From an uncultured Dehalococcoidia bacterium (GTDB lineage: Bacteria > Chloroflexota > Dehalococcoidia > Lucifugimonadales > UBA1123): DNA of 64,000 nucleotides. The DNA lies in NCBI GenBank assembly GCA_951812505.1, contig CATOSI010000002.1, positions 620,001 to 684,000 of the forward strand. The letters run 5' to 3'. Each line of letters opens with the position of its first letter. Position 1 is the first letter of the stretch. The translations under genes were made by a program, and so were the position numbers. Below are positions 56,088 through 63,966 of the stretch, piece by piece. A model generated the notes under the pieces. That model did not search any database, was not told where the DNA came from, and saw nothing but the letters and a program-made list of their open reading frames with translations.

Positions 56088-56487
56088 CTACGCCTTCATC
56101 CCCCAGGGTGTCGCTTCTTGTGCAATCGTCCGCCTGCACTTCTTGCATTGCGTGAGAGCTGACGACTGAGATCTGTTCATCTGAGAATCCAGACGCTAGC
56201 ATTGCCCGCGTCAAGCCCTGGCTGTCGCGGAACCAGCAGTCTCCGCACATCAGTATTTCCTGGATGTGTTCCAGCTCCTTTTCCGTGCCACCGAGTCCGG
56301 GAGTGCGAACTTCGACCATATGCCCGAGTTGGTGTGCAGGACAGACCCTAACGCACCTCTGGCTGACCTCGGTACAACAAATGGGACAGCGGTAAATAAT
56401 TATGGCCTCCTCAGCAGCATTGAGGATGCTTGGAAGGATCTTGCACGTGCGACAGTAGAGGAATACAACAGTCCCAACTAACTGCAT
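56077..56487 (-). CDS. small zinc-ribbon-like Cys-rich protein
   Basis: 136 residues from the ATG at 56487, 8 nt after AGGAGGG. It carries paired metal-ligand candidates: CRTC, CPIC(C), CRVCPAH and CGDC, mixed with LxxA helices, so at least two zinc sites are likely. The gene is divergent from the TIR operon with only about 96 bp between the starts, so the two may share a control region. No family was recognised. Confidence 0.65.
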   Translation of the reverse strand: MQLVGTVVFLYCRTCKILPSILNAAEEAIIIYRCPICCTEVSQRCVRVCPAHQLGHMVEVRTPGLGGTEKELEHIQEILMCGDCWFRDSQGLTRAMLASGFSDEQISVVSSHAMQEVQADDCTRSDTLGDEGVDGF

Positions 56488-56583
56488 ACGGCTCTCCCTC
56501 CTGAATCTATGATCTGTGGTAGTCGTAATGCTAGCATAGCTTGTAGGGTCGGACGGCCCACAAAACTGAACCGGAGGGATACA

Positions 56584-56982
56584 TTGAACAATAGTCGCCA
56601 AAACGTGTTCATCAGCTTTGACTACGACAACGACCTACAACTCAAGGAGGGTCTGATTGGGCAGAGCCGTAACGACAATTCTCCTTTCAACGTTGCTGAC
56701 TTTTCAATGAAGGAGGCCGCTCCTCAGTCTCAGTGGAGGAAAGAGGCGCGTGAGCGCATCGGACGATGTAGTGTCGTTATCGTGATGTGCGGAGAGCACA
56801 CTGATAAGGCATCTGGTGTCAGCGCAGAGCTTACGATTGCGCAAGAACTCCACAAGCCCTACTTTCTCCTGCAAGGGTACAGAAAGAGCGAATGCGTAAA
56901 GCCTAGGGGAGCAAAGTCAACGGACAAGATGTACAACTGGACTTGGAAGAACTTGGAGCTTCTACTTGCCGGACACAGATAA
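56584..56982 (+). CDS. ThsB-like TIR domain protein (DUF1863/MTH538 type)
   Basis: 132 residues, TTG start after GGAGGG. The whole protein is one TIR-like flavodoxin fold: NVFISFDYDNDLQLKEGLIG, FSMKEAAPQSQWRKEARERI, CSVVIVMCGEHTDKASGVSA, ELTIAQELHKPYFLLQGY. This is the type found as ThsB in Thoeris anti-phage systems, which make a signalling nucleotide from NAD+. The candidate catalytic Glu is in SAELTIAQE. No ThsA effector gene (SIR2/SLOG) follows; instead the stop overlaps a small membrane protein gene. Confidence 0.8.
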   Translation: MNNSRQNVFISFDYDNDLQLKEGLIGQSRNDNSPFNVADFSMKEAAPQSQWRKEARERIGRCSVVIVMCGEHTDKASGVSAELTIAQELHKPYFLLQGYRKSECVKPRGAKSTDKMYNWTWKNLELLLAGHR

Positions 56983-57409
56983 GAGTGATTTGGTGGCGAT
57001 GTGGCAGACATACGTGCAGACAGCCGAGAATACCAGCACTCGACGCGAGGCCATAAACAGGTACATGGTTCCAGTGCACCTAGCTATAATGGCTTCGCAC
57101 TTCGCGCTATCCTTGGCTATACTTCATCATGTCTTAATAGGTCTCGCCGGCCTAGGAGTGTCCTACTTATGGCTAGTCCTACTGGACGCGCACAGTAAAA
57201 TCAACAAGGTCAAATACGACATTATCACTGAACTCGAGAAGGATCTACCATGCGAACCATTCAGCATGGAATCTAAGGCCAGTGGAATAGAGGCAGGTCG
57301 CAGAATCTATCCACCACTCACACGGATGCAGTACATAGCGGCCCGGACGGTGTTTGTCGTTCACTTGCTAATGAGTCTAGCCTACGCGCTCATGTGGGCA
57401 TTTGCATAA
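56966..57409 (+). CDS. small multi-helix membrane protein coupled to the TIR gene (RipA-like)
   Basis: 147 residues, TTG start within the TIR stop region (17-nt overlap). The soluble N-terminus (MWQTYVQTAENTSTRREAIN) precedes hydrophobic segments at about 34-56 and 58-78 and a third at about 122-146. The SxRRxxxN element before the first segment is the pattern I associate with proteins labelled 'RipA family octameric membrane protein', which often sit beside TIR-type genes; that recall is not checked. It could be the membrane effector of a TIR signal, by analogy with CBASS and Thoeris transmembrane effectors. Confidence 0.65.
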   Translation: MPDTDKSDLVAMWQTYVQTAENTSTRREAINRYMVPVHLAIMASHFALSLAILHHVLIGLAGLGVSYLWLVLLDAHSKINKVKYDIITELEKDLPCEPFSMESKASGIEAGRRIYPPLTRMQYIAARTVFVVHLLMSLAYALMWAFA

Positions 57410-57426
57410 GGAGATTGTTACAGGTC

Positions 57427-57594
57427 ATGGCTACTTACGATGTCTTCATATCTCACGCTTCGGAGGATAAGGACTTCGCTGAGCCGCTATACAAGGCCCT
57501 GATTATCGTAAGCGTCCTTTGGTTGACCCACAATAACTGGCATTATCTTCTAGCCCTTTTCGAAAACCAGTGCGCGACAATCGGGGTACATTGA
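57427..57594 (+). pseudogene. truncated second TIR domain protein
   Basis: The ATG at 57427 starts MATYDVFISHASEDKDFAEP and LYKAL, a textbook bacterial TIR domain N-terminus (alpha-A with SHASEDK). After about 25 codons the sequence turns unrelated (IIVSVLWLTHNN) and ends at 57594. AAGGAG lies 14 nt upstream. It follows the membrane protein by 17 nt, so it was the third gene of the operon and has lost its 3' part by deletion or recombination near 57505. Confidence 0.75.
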
Positions 57595-57658
57595 TACACT
57601 GGACATAGGCCCTGCCGGCTCCGTATCTATTGCTCTGCTTGACACGCGGCCGATCATG

Positions 57659-57695
57659 GACATCGGGGGTATGGGATTCCCATACCCCCGATGTC
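57659..57695. repeat. perfect 18-bp palindrome with one-base centre
   Basis: GACATCGGGGGTATGGGA, T, TCCCATACCCCCGATGTC. The arms are perfectly complementary. It lies downstream of both the TIR operon and the oppositely read FN3 gene, so it could be a bidirectional terminator hairpin, though no T tract follows. Its perfection also suggests a recent fold-back event or an assembly artefact. Confidence 0.8.
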
Positions 57696-57825
57696 GTTCA
57701 GGGACTAATGCAATTTTCTCACAGGGAGGCCTCCTTGCCCCGCAGAGGCGACGGAGATATATTCCTGTATTCTCAGGCAGTGCGTCCGGTTTGGATTTCC
57801 CGCTACGGAATACGACCTGTAAGTA

Positions 57826-60405
57826 TCAGTCTTCGACCCCCGGACTTCCAGGAGTTCCATCCCCCTGACGCTCAGTCAGAATGGATACACTTGCAGAGAT
57901 ATTGCCAGCACCCGCGCTGTTGATTGCCCGAACGCGGTAGTCGTAGGTGGTTCGCTCCTTTACGGTGCTGTCCACATAGGTGGTGGAGGTGGAACCGGTG
58001 TCCTCACTGAGGACCTCGTGGATTCTATCCAGACGACCGTCCGGCCCCCGATCATAGTGTGATCTGATTATGCGGTGTCCGGTGATGGGATAGCCGCCGT
58101 CGTCTTCGGGCGCACTCCAGGTCAGAGTCACCTCTCCGGCAGTGTGTTCGACGGCATTCAGATCTACGGGTGCATAGGGGACTCCATCCGTCTGACGGGC
58201 AGTTGCTATGGATACACTTGCAGAGATACTGCCGGCACCCGCGCTGTTGATTGCCCGAACGCGGTAGTCGTAGACGGTTCGCTCCTTTACGGTGCTGTCC
58301 ACATAGGTGGTGGAGGTGGAACCGGTGTCCTCACTGAGGACCTCATGGATTCTATCCAGACGACCGTCCGACCCCCGATCATAGTGTGATCTGATTATGC
58401 GGTGTCCGGTGATGGGATAGCCGCCGTCGTCTTGGGGCGCGCTCCAGGTCAGAGTCACTTCTCCCACAGTGTGTTCGACGGCATTCAGGTCTGCGGGCGA
58501 ATAGGGGACTCCATACGTCTGACGGACAGTTGCTATGGATACACTTGCAGAGATACTGCCGGCACCGGCGCTGTTGATTGCCCGAACGCGGTAGTCGTAG
58601 GTGGTTCGCTCCTCTACGGTGCTGTCCACATAGGTGGTGGAGGTGGAACCGGTGTCCTCACTGAGGACCTCATGGATTCTATCCAGACGACCGTCCGGCC
58701 CCCGATCATAGTGTGATCTGATTATGCGGTGTCCGGTGATGGGATAGCCGCCGTCGTCTTCGGGCGCACTCCAGGTCAGAGTCACCTCTCCGGCAGTGTG
58801 TTCGACGGCACTCAGGTCTACGGGTGAATAGGGGACTCCATCCGTCTGACGCGCAGTTGTTATGGATACGCTTGCAACGCTGCCAGCACCCGCGCTGTTG
58901 ATTGCCCAAATGCGGTAGTCGTAGCTGGTTCGCTCCTCTGCGGTGCTGTCCAAATAGGTGGTGGAGGTGGAACCGGTGTCCTCGATGACAACCTCATGGA
59001 TTCTATCCAGATGACCGTCCGTGTCCCTATCCCAGTGTGATCTGGAGATACCGTATCCGGTGATGGGATAGCCGCCGTCGTCTTCGGGCGCGCTCCAGGT
59101 CAGAGTCACTTCTTCTCCGCTAGTGAGCTGTTCTGCGGCCAGCGCCAGTGGTGGCTCGGGATGCGCCTCCGCAGGCTGCGGTATAACCTCAAATGTGGGT
59201 TCCGGGGACTCGATCTCGAACTCCTTCGATTTGCCCGGTCCGCAGCCCGCGCTGTTGCACGCCTCCACTCGCACCACCCACTTGCCGTAGTCGGCTACGG
59301 TGATGTCTGCGTCGGAAGATTCAGCTTCAATCCCTTCCGTGAGCGAATTGCCGGCACCGGCAATTCGCCAGCGCACCAGGTATGAGTCGGCTCCGGTGGT
59401 GTCGTCCCAGTCCACCGCCACATCGAGGGAACCGACTTGGGGGGACGCCGACAGTCCGGCGGGCCGGGCCGGTCGGGTAATCTTGGATTCGGGAGTCGGG
59501 ACCGGCGTGGGCTCGGGAGTCGGGATCGGCGTGGGCTCGGGAGTCGGGATCGGCGTGGGCTCGGGAGTCGGCTTGGGGCGTCTGACCTCGAAGCCCTTCG
59601 ACTTGCCCAGTCCGCAGCCCGCGCTGTTGCACGCCTCCACTCGCACCACCCACTTGCCGTAGTCGGCTACGGTGATGTCTGCGGCGGAAGATTCAGCTTC
59701 AATCCCTTCCGTGAGCGAATTGCCGGCGCCGGCAATTCGCCAGCGCACCAGGTATGAGTCGGCTCCGGTGGTGTCGTCCCAGTCCACCGCCACATCGAGG
59801 GAATCGGCTTGAGGGGAAGCCGACAGTCCGGCGGGCTGGGCCGGTCGGGTAATCTTGGATTCGGGAGTCGGGACCGGCGTGGGCTCGGGAGTCGGGACCG
59901 GCGTGGGCTCGGGAGTCGGGACCGGCGTGGGCTCGGGAGTCGGGACCGGCGTGGGCTCGGGAGTCGGGACCGGCGTGGGCTCGGGAGTCGGCTTGGGGCG
60001 TCTGACCTCGAAGCCCTTCGACTTGCCCAGTCCGCAGCCCGCGTCGTTGCACGCCTCCACTCGCACCACCCACCTGCCGTAGTCGCCCACGGTGATGTTG
60101 GCGTCGGAAGACTGAGTCTCCACTGCCTCGCTCAGAGGGTTGCCCGGCCCCGACTCTCTCCAGCGGACCGAGTAGTGCGTTGCGCTGGTAATGTCGTCCC
60201 AGTCCACGGATACGCTCAGTGAGCCGGGCTGGGCGGATACCGACAGTCCGGCGGGTTTCGATGGTGGCGAGTCGTCGGCTCGCGCCGGACTGACTGCGGA
60301 CCAGGGCAGGCTCAGCATCAGCGCGAGCGCCACCACCAGCGCCGCGCCGACGAGTGTCATACCCAGTATGACACTCCCTGTGTTTATCGTTTGTATGCGG
60401 TTCAT
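57826..60405 (-). CDS. secreted surface protein with seven fibronectin-III-type repeats
   Basis: 859 residues; GGAGA precedes the ATG. A signal peptide or anchor occupies 1-43 (VILGMTLVGAALVVALALML). Three related FN3 domains of one type follow (about 48-135, 186-273, 307-395), each with YxVRWR and VVRVEACNxAGCGxGKS. They are separated by PTPEPTPV-type proline linkers (about 137-180 and 276-302). Four near-identical FN3 domains of a second type then fill 422-852 (VTLTWSAPEDDGGYPITGH and YDYRVRAINSAGAGS). No enzymatic domain or C-terminal anchor is seen. It is probably an adhesin or stalk-like scaffold outside the cell. Confidence 0.88.
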   Translation of the reverse strand: MNRIQTINTGSVILGMTLVGAALVVALALMLSLPWSAVSPARADDSPPSKPAGLSVSAQPGSLSVSVDWDDITSATHYSVRWRESGPGNPLSEAVETQSSDANITVGDYGRWVVRVEACNDAGCGLGKSKGFEVRRPKPTPEPTPVPTPEPTPVPTPEPTPVPTPEPTPVPTPEPTPVPTPESKITRPAQPAGLSASPQADSLDVAVDWDDTTGADSYLVRWRIAGAGNSLTEGIEAESSAADITVADYGKWVVRVEACNSAGCGLGKSKGFEVRRPKPTPEPTPIPTPEPTPIPTPEPTPVPTPESKITRPARPAGLSASPQVGSLDVAVDWDDTTGADSYLVRWRIAGAGNSLTEGIEAESSDADITVADYGKWVVRVEACNSAGCGPGKSKEFEIESPEPTFEVIPQPAEAHPEPPLALAAEQLTSGEEVTLTWSAPEDDGGYPITGYGISRSHWDRDTDGHLDRIHEVVIEDTGSTSTTYLDSTAEERTSYDYRIWAINSAGAGSVASVSITTARQTDGVPYSPVDLSAVEHTAGEVTLTWSAPEDDGGYPITGHRIIRSHYDRGPDGRLDRIHEVLSEDTGSTSTTYVDSTVEERTTYDYRVRAINSAGAGSISASVSIATVRQTYGVPYSPADLNAVEHTVGEVTLTWSAPQDDGGYPITGHRIIRSHYDRGSDGRLDRIHEVLSEDTGSTSTTYVDSTVKERTVYDYRVRAINSAGAGSISASVSIATARQTDGVPYAPVDLNAVEHTAGEVTLTWSAPEDDGGYPITGHRIIRSHYDRGPDGRLDRIHEVLSEDTGSTSTTYVDSTVKERTTYDYRVRAINSAGAGNISASVSILTERQGDGTPGSPGVED
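57850..59140. repeat. four tandem ~327-bp repeats encoding FN3 units
   Basis: Units begin near 57850, 58166, 58493 and 58820. The two central copies are almost identical at the DNA level; outer copies are more diverged. The high DNA identity implies recent duplication or gene conversion. Confidence 0.75.
59500..59992. repeat. two arrays of a 24-bp minisatellite encoding Pro-Thr-Glu linkers
   Basis: The unit GGAGTCGGGACCGGCGTGGG CTC(G) repeats about five times at 59862-59992 and about three times, with GGGATCGG variants, at 59505-59572. It encodes the PTPEPTPV linkers. Such arrays often vary in copy number among strains. Confidence 0.8.
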
Positions 60406-61081
60406 GTATAGTTCTCCTAGTTATTCTGATGCGCGAGAATCGAAGGGCGCGCGGGCAGGGGCATCAAGACGACAGCTTGTCTGTGTCGCGTATTTCCCGC
60501 GGCATCGCTCCTGCGCGTTCTGAGGGGTTACTCAGGTCGTTGTCCGTGTATCAATCAATTCATCAACAGATGTTTCTCTCCATCGTTAGTTCATGCAAAA
60601 CTGGAGAGACTTATACAACACTTTATGTAATCTAGATGTTACTTTTGCCAGAATATATGTGATGTCTAGTAACTCTTCGATCAGATTGAGATAATTGTCC
60701 CTATCTGCGGCATTTCGAAGGTTTAACCCGAAGATCCGTGTCCCGCAGGGGGTGGCAACATCAGGCTGTCGCTGGTTGAGGGACAAGCAGTCCTCTCCGC
60801 TCTTCGGGTGAAGCCTCTGGAAATGCCTTGCCACAGCGGGCCACGGAGACCAATGCTGTAGAGCACCTCGCTAAAAAGTTCGGGATGTCACTCGTCGAAT
60901 CGAAGGCTCCCCAATGTCACAGTATAGCGATATAGAGATAAAACAGGGGTAAAACCTCAGCCAATTGTGCTTTTATATTGATGAACTTTGGGCGACTTTG
61001 GTATATTCGGCTCTGCCTAGCTGTATTTCGGGCGCGTGCCGGGCTTCGGGAGCCGTCCCGACTATCAACAAAGGAGGGAAG
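60406..61081 (+). other. non-coding interval between divergent genes
   Basis: AT-rich, especially 60600-60670 and 60930-61020, and probably carries the promoters of both neighbouring genes. A 73-codon plus-strand extension of the kinase frame and an 82-codon minus-strand frame are not supported. Confidence 0.4.
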
Positions 61082-63502
61082 TTGAAGGGCTCAGACGATC
61101 GCGACCGGCAGAATCCCACCCCGCGGGACCGGCTGTCCCGCCTGAGCGACGCCAGCCTCCGCGTCAACGAGAGCCTCGACCTTGAGGATGTCATGCAGGG
61201 TGTGCTCGACAGCGCCCGGACGCTGACCGACGCCCGCTACGCGGTCATCACGACCCTGGACGAGGCGGGGCGGATGGAGGACCTCCGGGCCTCCGGCCTG
61301 ACATCAGAAGAGACCCGGAGTCTCTGGGAGATTCCCGGGGGTCAACAGTTCTTCGAATACCTCAGCGCCATTGTGGAGCCGCTGCGGGTGCCGGACCTGG
61401 GCAGGCACGCCAGGGCAGTGGGCCTTACCGAACTGCGCACTCCCGTGCAGATCAGCTCATTTCTGGCCGTTCCCCTGCGCCACCGGGGCGTGAGCGTGGG
61501 CAACATTCACGTGGGCAAGGAGGAGACCGGCCAGGAGTTCAGCCGGGAAGACGAGGAGACCCTGGTGATGTTCGCTTCCCAGGTCGCGCTCGTCGTCGCC
61601 AACGCCCGCCGCCACCGCGATGAGCGGCGAGCGAAGACGGGCCTGGAAACCCTGATCGAAACGTCCCCCGTGGGAGTCGTCGTCTTCGACGCGAAGGAGG
61701 GCGCTCCGGTGTCGTTCAACAGGGAAGCGACGCGGATCGTCGAAGGACTGCTCAATCCGGACCAGACGACGTACCAACTGTCGGACGTGCTTACCGTGCG
61801 CCGCGCCGACGGGAGCGAATTCTCCCTGACCGAATTCCCCCTGGCCGAGGTTCTCAGTAGTACCACCGAGGCGGTGCGGGCGGAAGAGATAGTCCTGGCA
61901 GTGCCGGACGGCCGGAGTATCAGCGTGCTGCTCAACGCCACTCCCATACGGTCGGAGGAGGGCGGGGTGGAGTCAGTGGTCATCACCATGCAGGACATGA
62001 CGCCATTGGATGAGATGGAAAAGCTCAGGGCCGAGTTCCTGGGCATGGTCAGCCATGAGCTGCGTATGCCGCTGACCTCCATCTGGGGCTCGGTGATGGC
62101 CATGCTGGAAGACACTGAGGACCTGGACCCCGCCGAGACGCGCCAGTTCCTGCGGATCATTCTCGACCAGGTCGGCAGCATGCGAAACCTGATCGGCGAC
62201 CTGCTGGACGTGGCCCGCATCGAGACGGGCGCGCTGCCCATAGACCCCGAGCCGGCGGAGGTGGCCTCGCTGGTGGACCGGGCCCGCAACACCTTCCTGA
62301 GCTCCGGGGGCAGGAACAACCTGGACATCGACATTGCGCCCGACCTGCCCCTGGTGATGGCGGACCGGCGGCGCATCGTCCAGGTCATCGGCAATCTCCT
62401 GGCCAACGCCGCGAGGTACTCGACTGAATCGTCCGCCATCAGGGTCGTCGCCGTGCGGGACGGTGTCTTCGTGGAAATATCGATCATAGACGAGGGGCGC
62501 GGGATTCCCATCGAGCGCCTGCCGAACCTTTTCCGCAAGTTCTCACGCCAGGACGACGACCCCGGAGGCGACACCGGCCTCGGGCTGGCGATCTGCAAGG
62601 GAATCGTGGAGGCTCATGGCGGCCGCATCCGGGCCGAGAGCGACGGTCTGGGACTGGGCGCGCGGTTCGTCTTCACCCTGCCGGCGTTGGAAGAGTCCCC
62701 GGCCGAGCGGGTCCGACCCGACGTGGACCCGCCACAGCAGGCGAATGCCGGAGAGACCATTCTTGTCGTGGACGACGATCCGCAGACGCTTCGCTACGTC
62801 CGAAGGGCGCTCGCCGATGCCGGCTACAATCCGGTCGTCCTCGCCGAGCCGGAGGAGGTGTTCCTCACCCTGGAGGAGAGCCGGCCCGACCTGGTCCTGC
62901 TCGACATGGTGTTGCCGAACGCCGACGGCATCGAGGTGATGCGAGACGTCCTCTCCGTTGCCGACGTGCCGGTGATATTCATCTCCGCCTACGGCCGGGA
63001 CCAGGTGGTGGCGCAAGCCTTCGAGGCTGGGGCTGACGATTACATCGTCAAGCCCTTCTCTCCAACTGAACTCATCGCCAGGGTCAGAGTCGCCCTGCGA
63101 AGGAGGGCGGGCTCCCATCGGTCCCAGCCGCCGGAACCTTACGTTTACGGCGACCTGGCCATAGACTACGCCGAGCGCCGGGTAACGTTCGCCGGCCGCG
63201 TCGTGGAGCTGAGGGCCAAGGAGTACCAGCTTCTCTATGAGCTGTCGGTCAACGCCGGGCGGGTGGTGCCTCACGATGAGCTCCTGCGAAGGATCTGGGG
63301 CGCGAAGAGGCCGGACAGCCTGCGGGGGCTCCGCACCCACCTGAGCCAGCTTCGTAGAAAGATCGGCGAGGACGCGAGCAACCCCACCTACTTCTTTGCC
63401 GAACCCCGCGTCGGCTACCGCATGCCCAGGGGGGAGGGGCGGGAACAGGACGAGGCACGAGCGAGAGCAACGAAGGGACAGGTGGGCAACTCTTGGATGT
63501 GA
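61082..63502 (+). CDS. GAF-PAS-histidine kinase-receiver-winged helix regulator in one chain
   Basis: 806 residues from the TTG at 61082, 4 nt after AAGGAGGG. Order: GAF (about 25-180, including SSFLAVPLRHRGVSVGNIHV), PAS-like (about 190-310), HisKA with the phospho-His in GMVSHELRMPLTSIWGSVM (about 322), HATPase_c (N box QVIGNLLANAARYS, G1 DEGRGIP, G2 GLGLAICK), receiver (ILVVDDDPQ, phospho-Asp in LLDMVLPNADG, Lys in YIVKPFSP) and an OmpR-type winged helix (LRAKEYQLLYELSVNAGRVV, RTHLSQLRRKIG). There is no membrane segment, so it senses a cytoplasmic signal. Kinase, receiver and DNA-binding output are all in one protein, an unusual layout. Confidence 0.92.
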   Translation: MKGSDDRDRQNPTPRDRLSRLSDASLRVNESLDLEDVMQGVLDSARTLTDARYAVITTLDEAGRMEDLRASGLTSEETRSLWEIPGGQQFFEYLSAIVEPLRVPDLGRHARAVGLTELRTPVQISSFLAVPLRHRGVSVGNIHVGKEETGQEFSREDEETLVMFASQVALVVANARRHRDERRAKTGLETLIETSPVGVVVFDAKEGAPVSFNREATRIVEGLLNPDQTTYQLSDVLTVRRADGSEFSLTEFPLAEVLSSTTEAVRAEEIVLAVPDGRSISVLLNATPIRSEEGGVESVVITMQDMTPLDEMEKLRAEFLGMVSHELRMPLTSIWGSVMAMLEDTEDLDPAETRQFLRIILDQVGSMRNLIGDLLDVARIETGALPIDPEPAEVASLVDRARNTFLSSGGRNNLDIDIAPDLPLVMADRRRIVQVIGNLLANAARYSTESSAIRVVAVRDGVFVEISIIDEGRGIPIERLPNLFRKFSRQDDDPGGDTGLGLAICKGIVEAHGGRIRAESDGLGLGARFVFTLPALEESPAERVRPDVDPPQQANAGETILVVDDDPQTLRYVRRALADAGYNPVVLAEPEEVFLTLEESRPDLVLLDMVLPNADGIEVMRDVLSVADVPVIFISAYGRDQVVAQAFEAGADDYIVKPFSPTELIARVRVALRRRAGSHRSQPPEPYVYGDLAIDYAERRVTFAGRVVELRAKEYQLLYELSVNAGRVVPHDELLRRIWGAKRPDSLRGLRTHLSQLRRKIGEDASNPTYFFAEPRVGYRMPRGEGREQDEARARATKGQVGNSWM

Positions 63503-63966
63503 CGGCCCACTCAATCATATGGCGAATCAGAGATGCGGCCCGCTACCTCGGTTCCATCATCCCCAACGTCAAGAGTGCGTCTAGCCACCGTCACGACCCG
63601 TCAAGCGCGCGAGCGTGGCGCGAGGCTTGGATTCCCCAGCAGATGAACAGACTGGTAGCTGCCCACTCAGCCATCGAAGACGGATTCAAGTACCTCATAA
63701 AGAGACGAGGTGAGCGATACAAGTGGGGCCACAACTTGCGAGTCCTGCTTGACCAGTTGAGGGCAGTCGATCCAGTGGTCGCTGCCTCCTTGGACAGAGC
63801 CTTCGTCGCTGCTGTCGAGTTCTACGGCACGAACACGCAGATCCCGGACTTCCGCCACCTGGCTTCACTTCCAGAGTATCTTGAGGAAGCTGGAGACTTT
63901 GAGCAGTTTCAACTCATGCGGTATCTTGAATTGGAGGGGACTGTTTCACTTGGTGTAGGTCGATGA
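63493..63966 (+). CDS. HEPN-like hypothetical protein
   Basis: 157 residues if the TTG at 63493 is used, which overlaps the kinase stop by 10 nt; a GTG at 63499 is also possible. The core (AAHSAIEDGFKYLIKRRGER, YKWGHNLRVLLDQL) looks like a helical HEPN fold, and R-YKWG-H fits the RX4-6H signature of HEPN RNases. The rest is helical (LASLPEYLEEAGDFEQF). The assignment is tentative. Overlap with the kinase gene and with the next start at 63963 suggests an operon. Confidence 0.55.
   Translation: MDVTAHSIIWRIRDAARYLGSIIPNVKSASSHRHDPSSARAWREAWIPQQMNRLVAAHSAIEDGFKYLIKRRGERYKWGHNLRVLLDQLRAVDPVVAASLDRAFVAAVEFYGTNTQIPDFRHLASLPEYLEEAGDFEQFQLMRYLELEGTVSLGVGR

Noticed and set aside
55768-56169. 133-codon plus-strand frame opposite the small Cys proteins
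   Set aside because: No ribosome site; the opposite strand has a coupled start and CxxC pairs.
58075-58716. Two repeated 104-codon plus-strand frames
   Set aside because: Antisense readings of the FN3 repeats; their repetition only reflects the DNA repeat.
59500-59992. Possible CRISPR-like array
   Set aside because: The 24-bp units are contiguous with no spacers and encode the proline linkers of the FN3 protein.
62543-63514. 323-codon minus-strand frame under the hybrid kinase
   Set aside because: Antisense shadow of the receiver and winged-helix domains.
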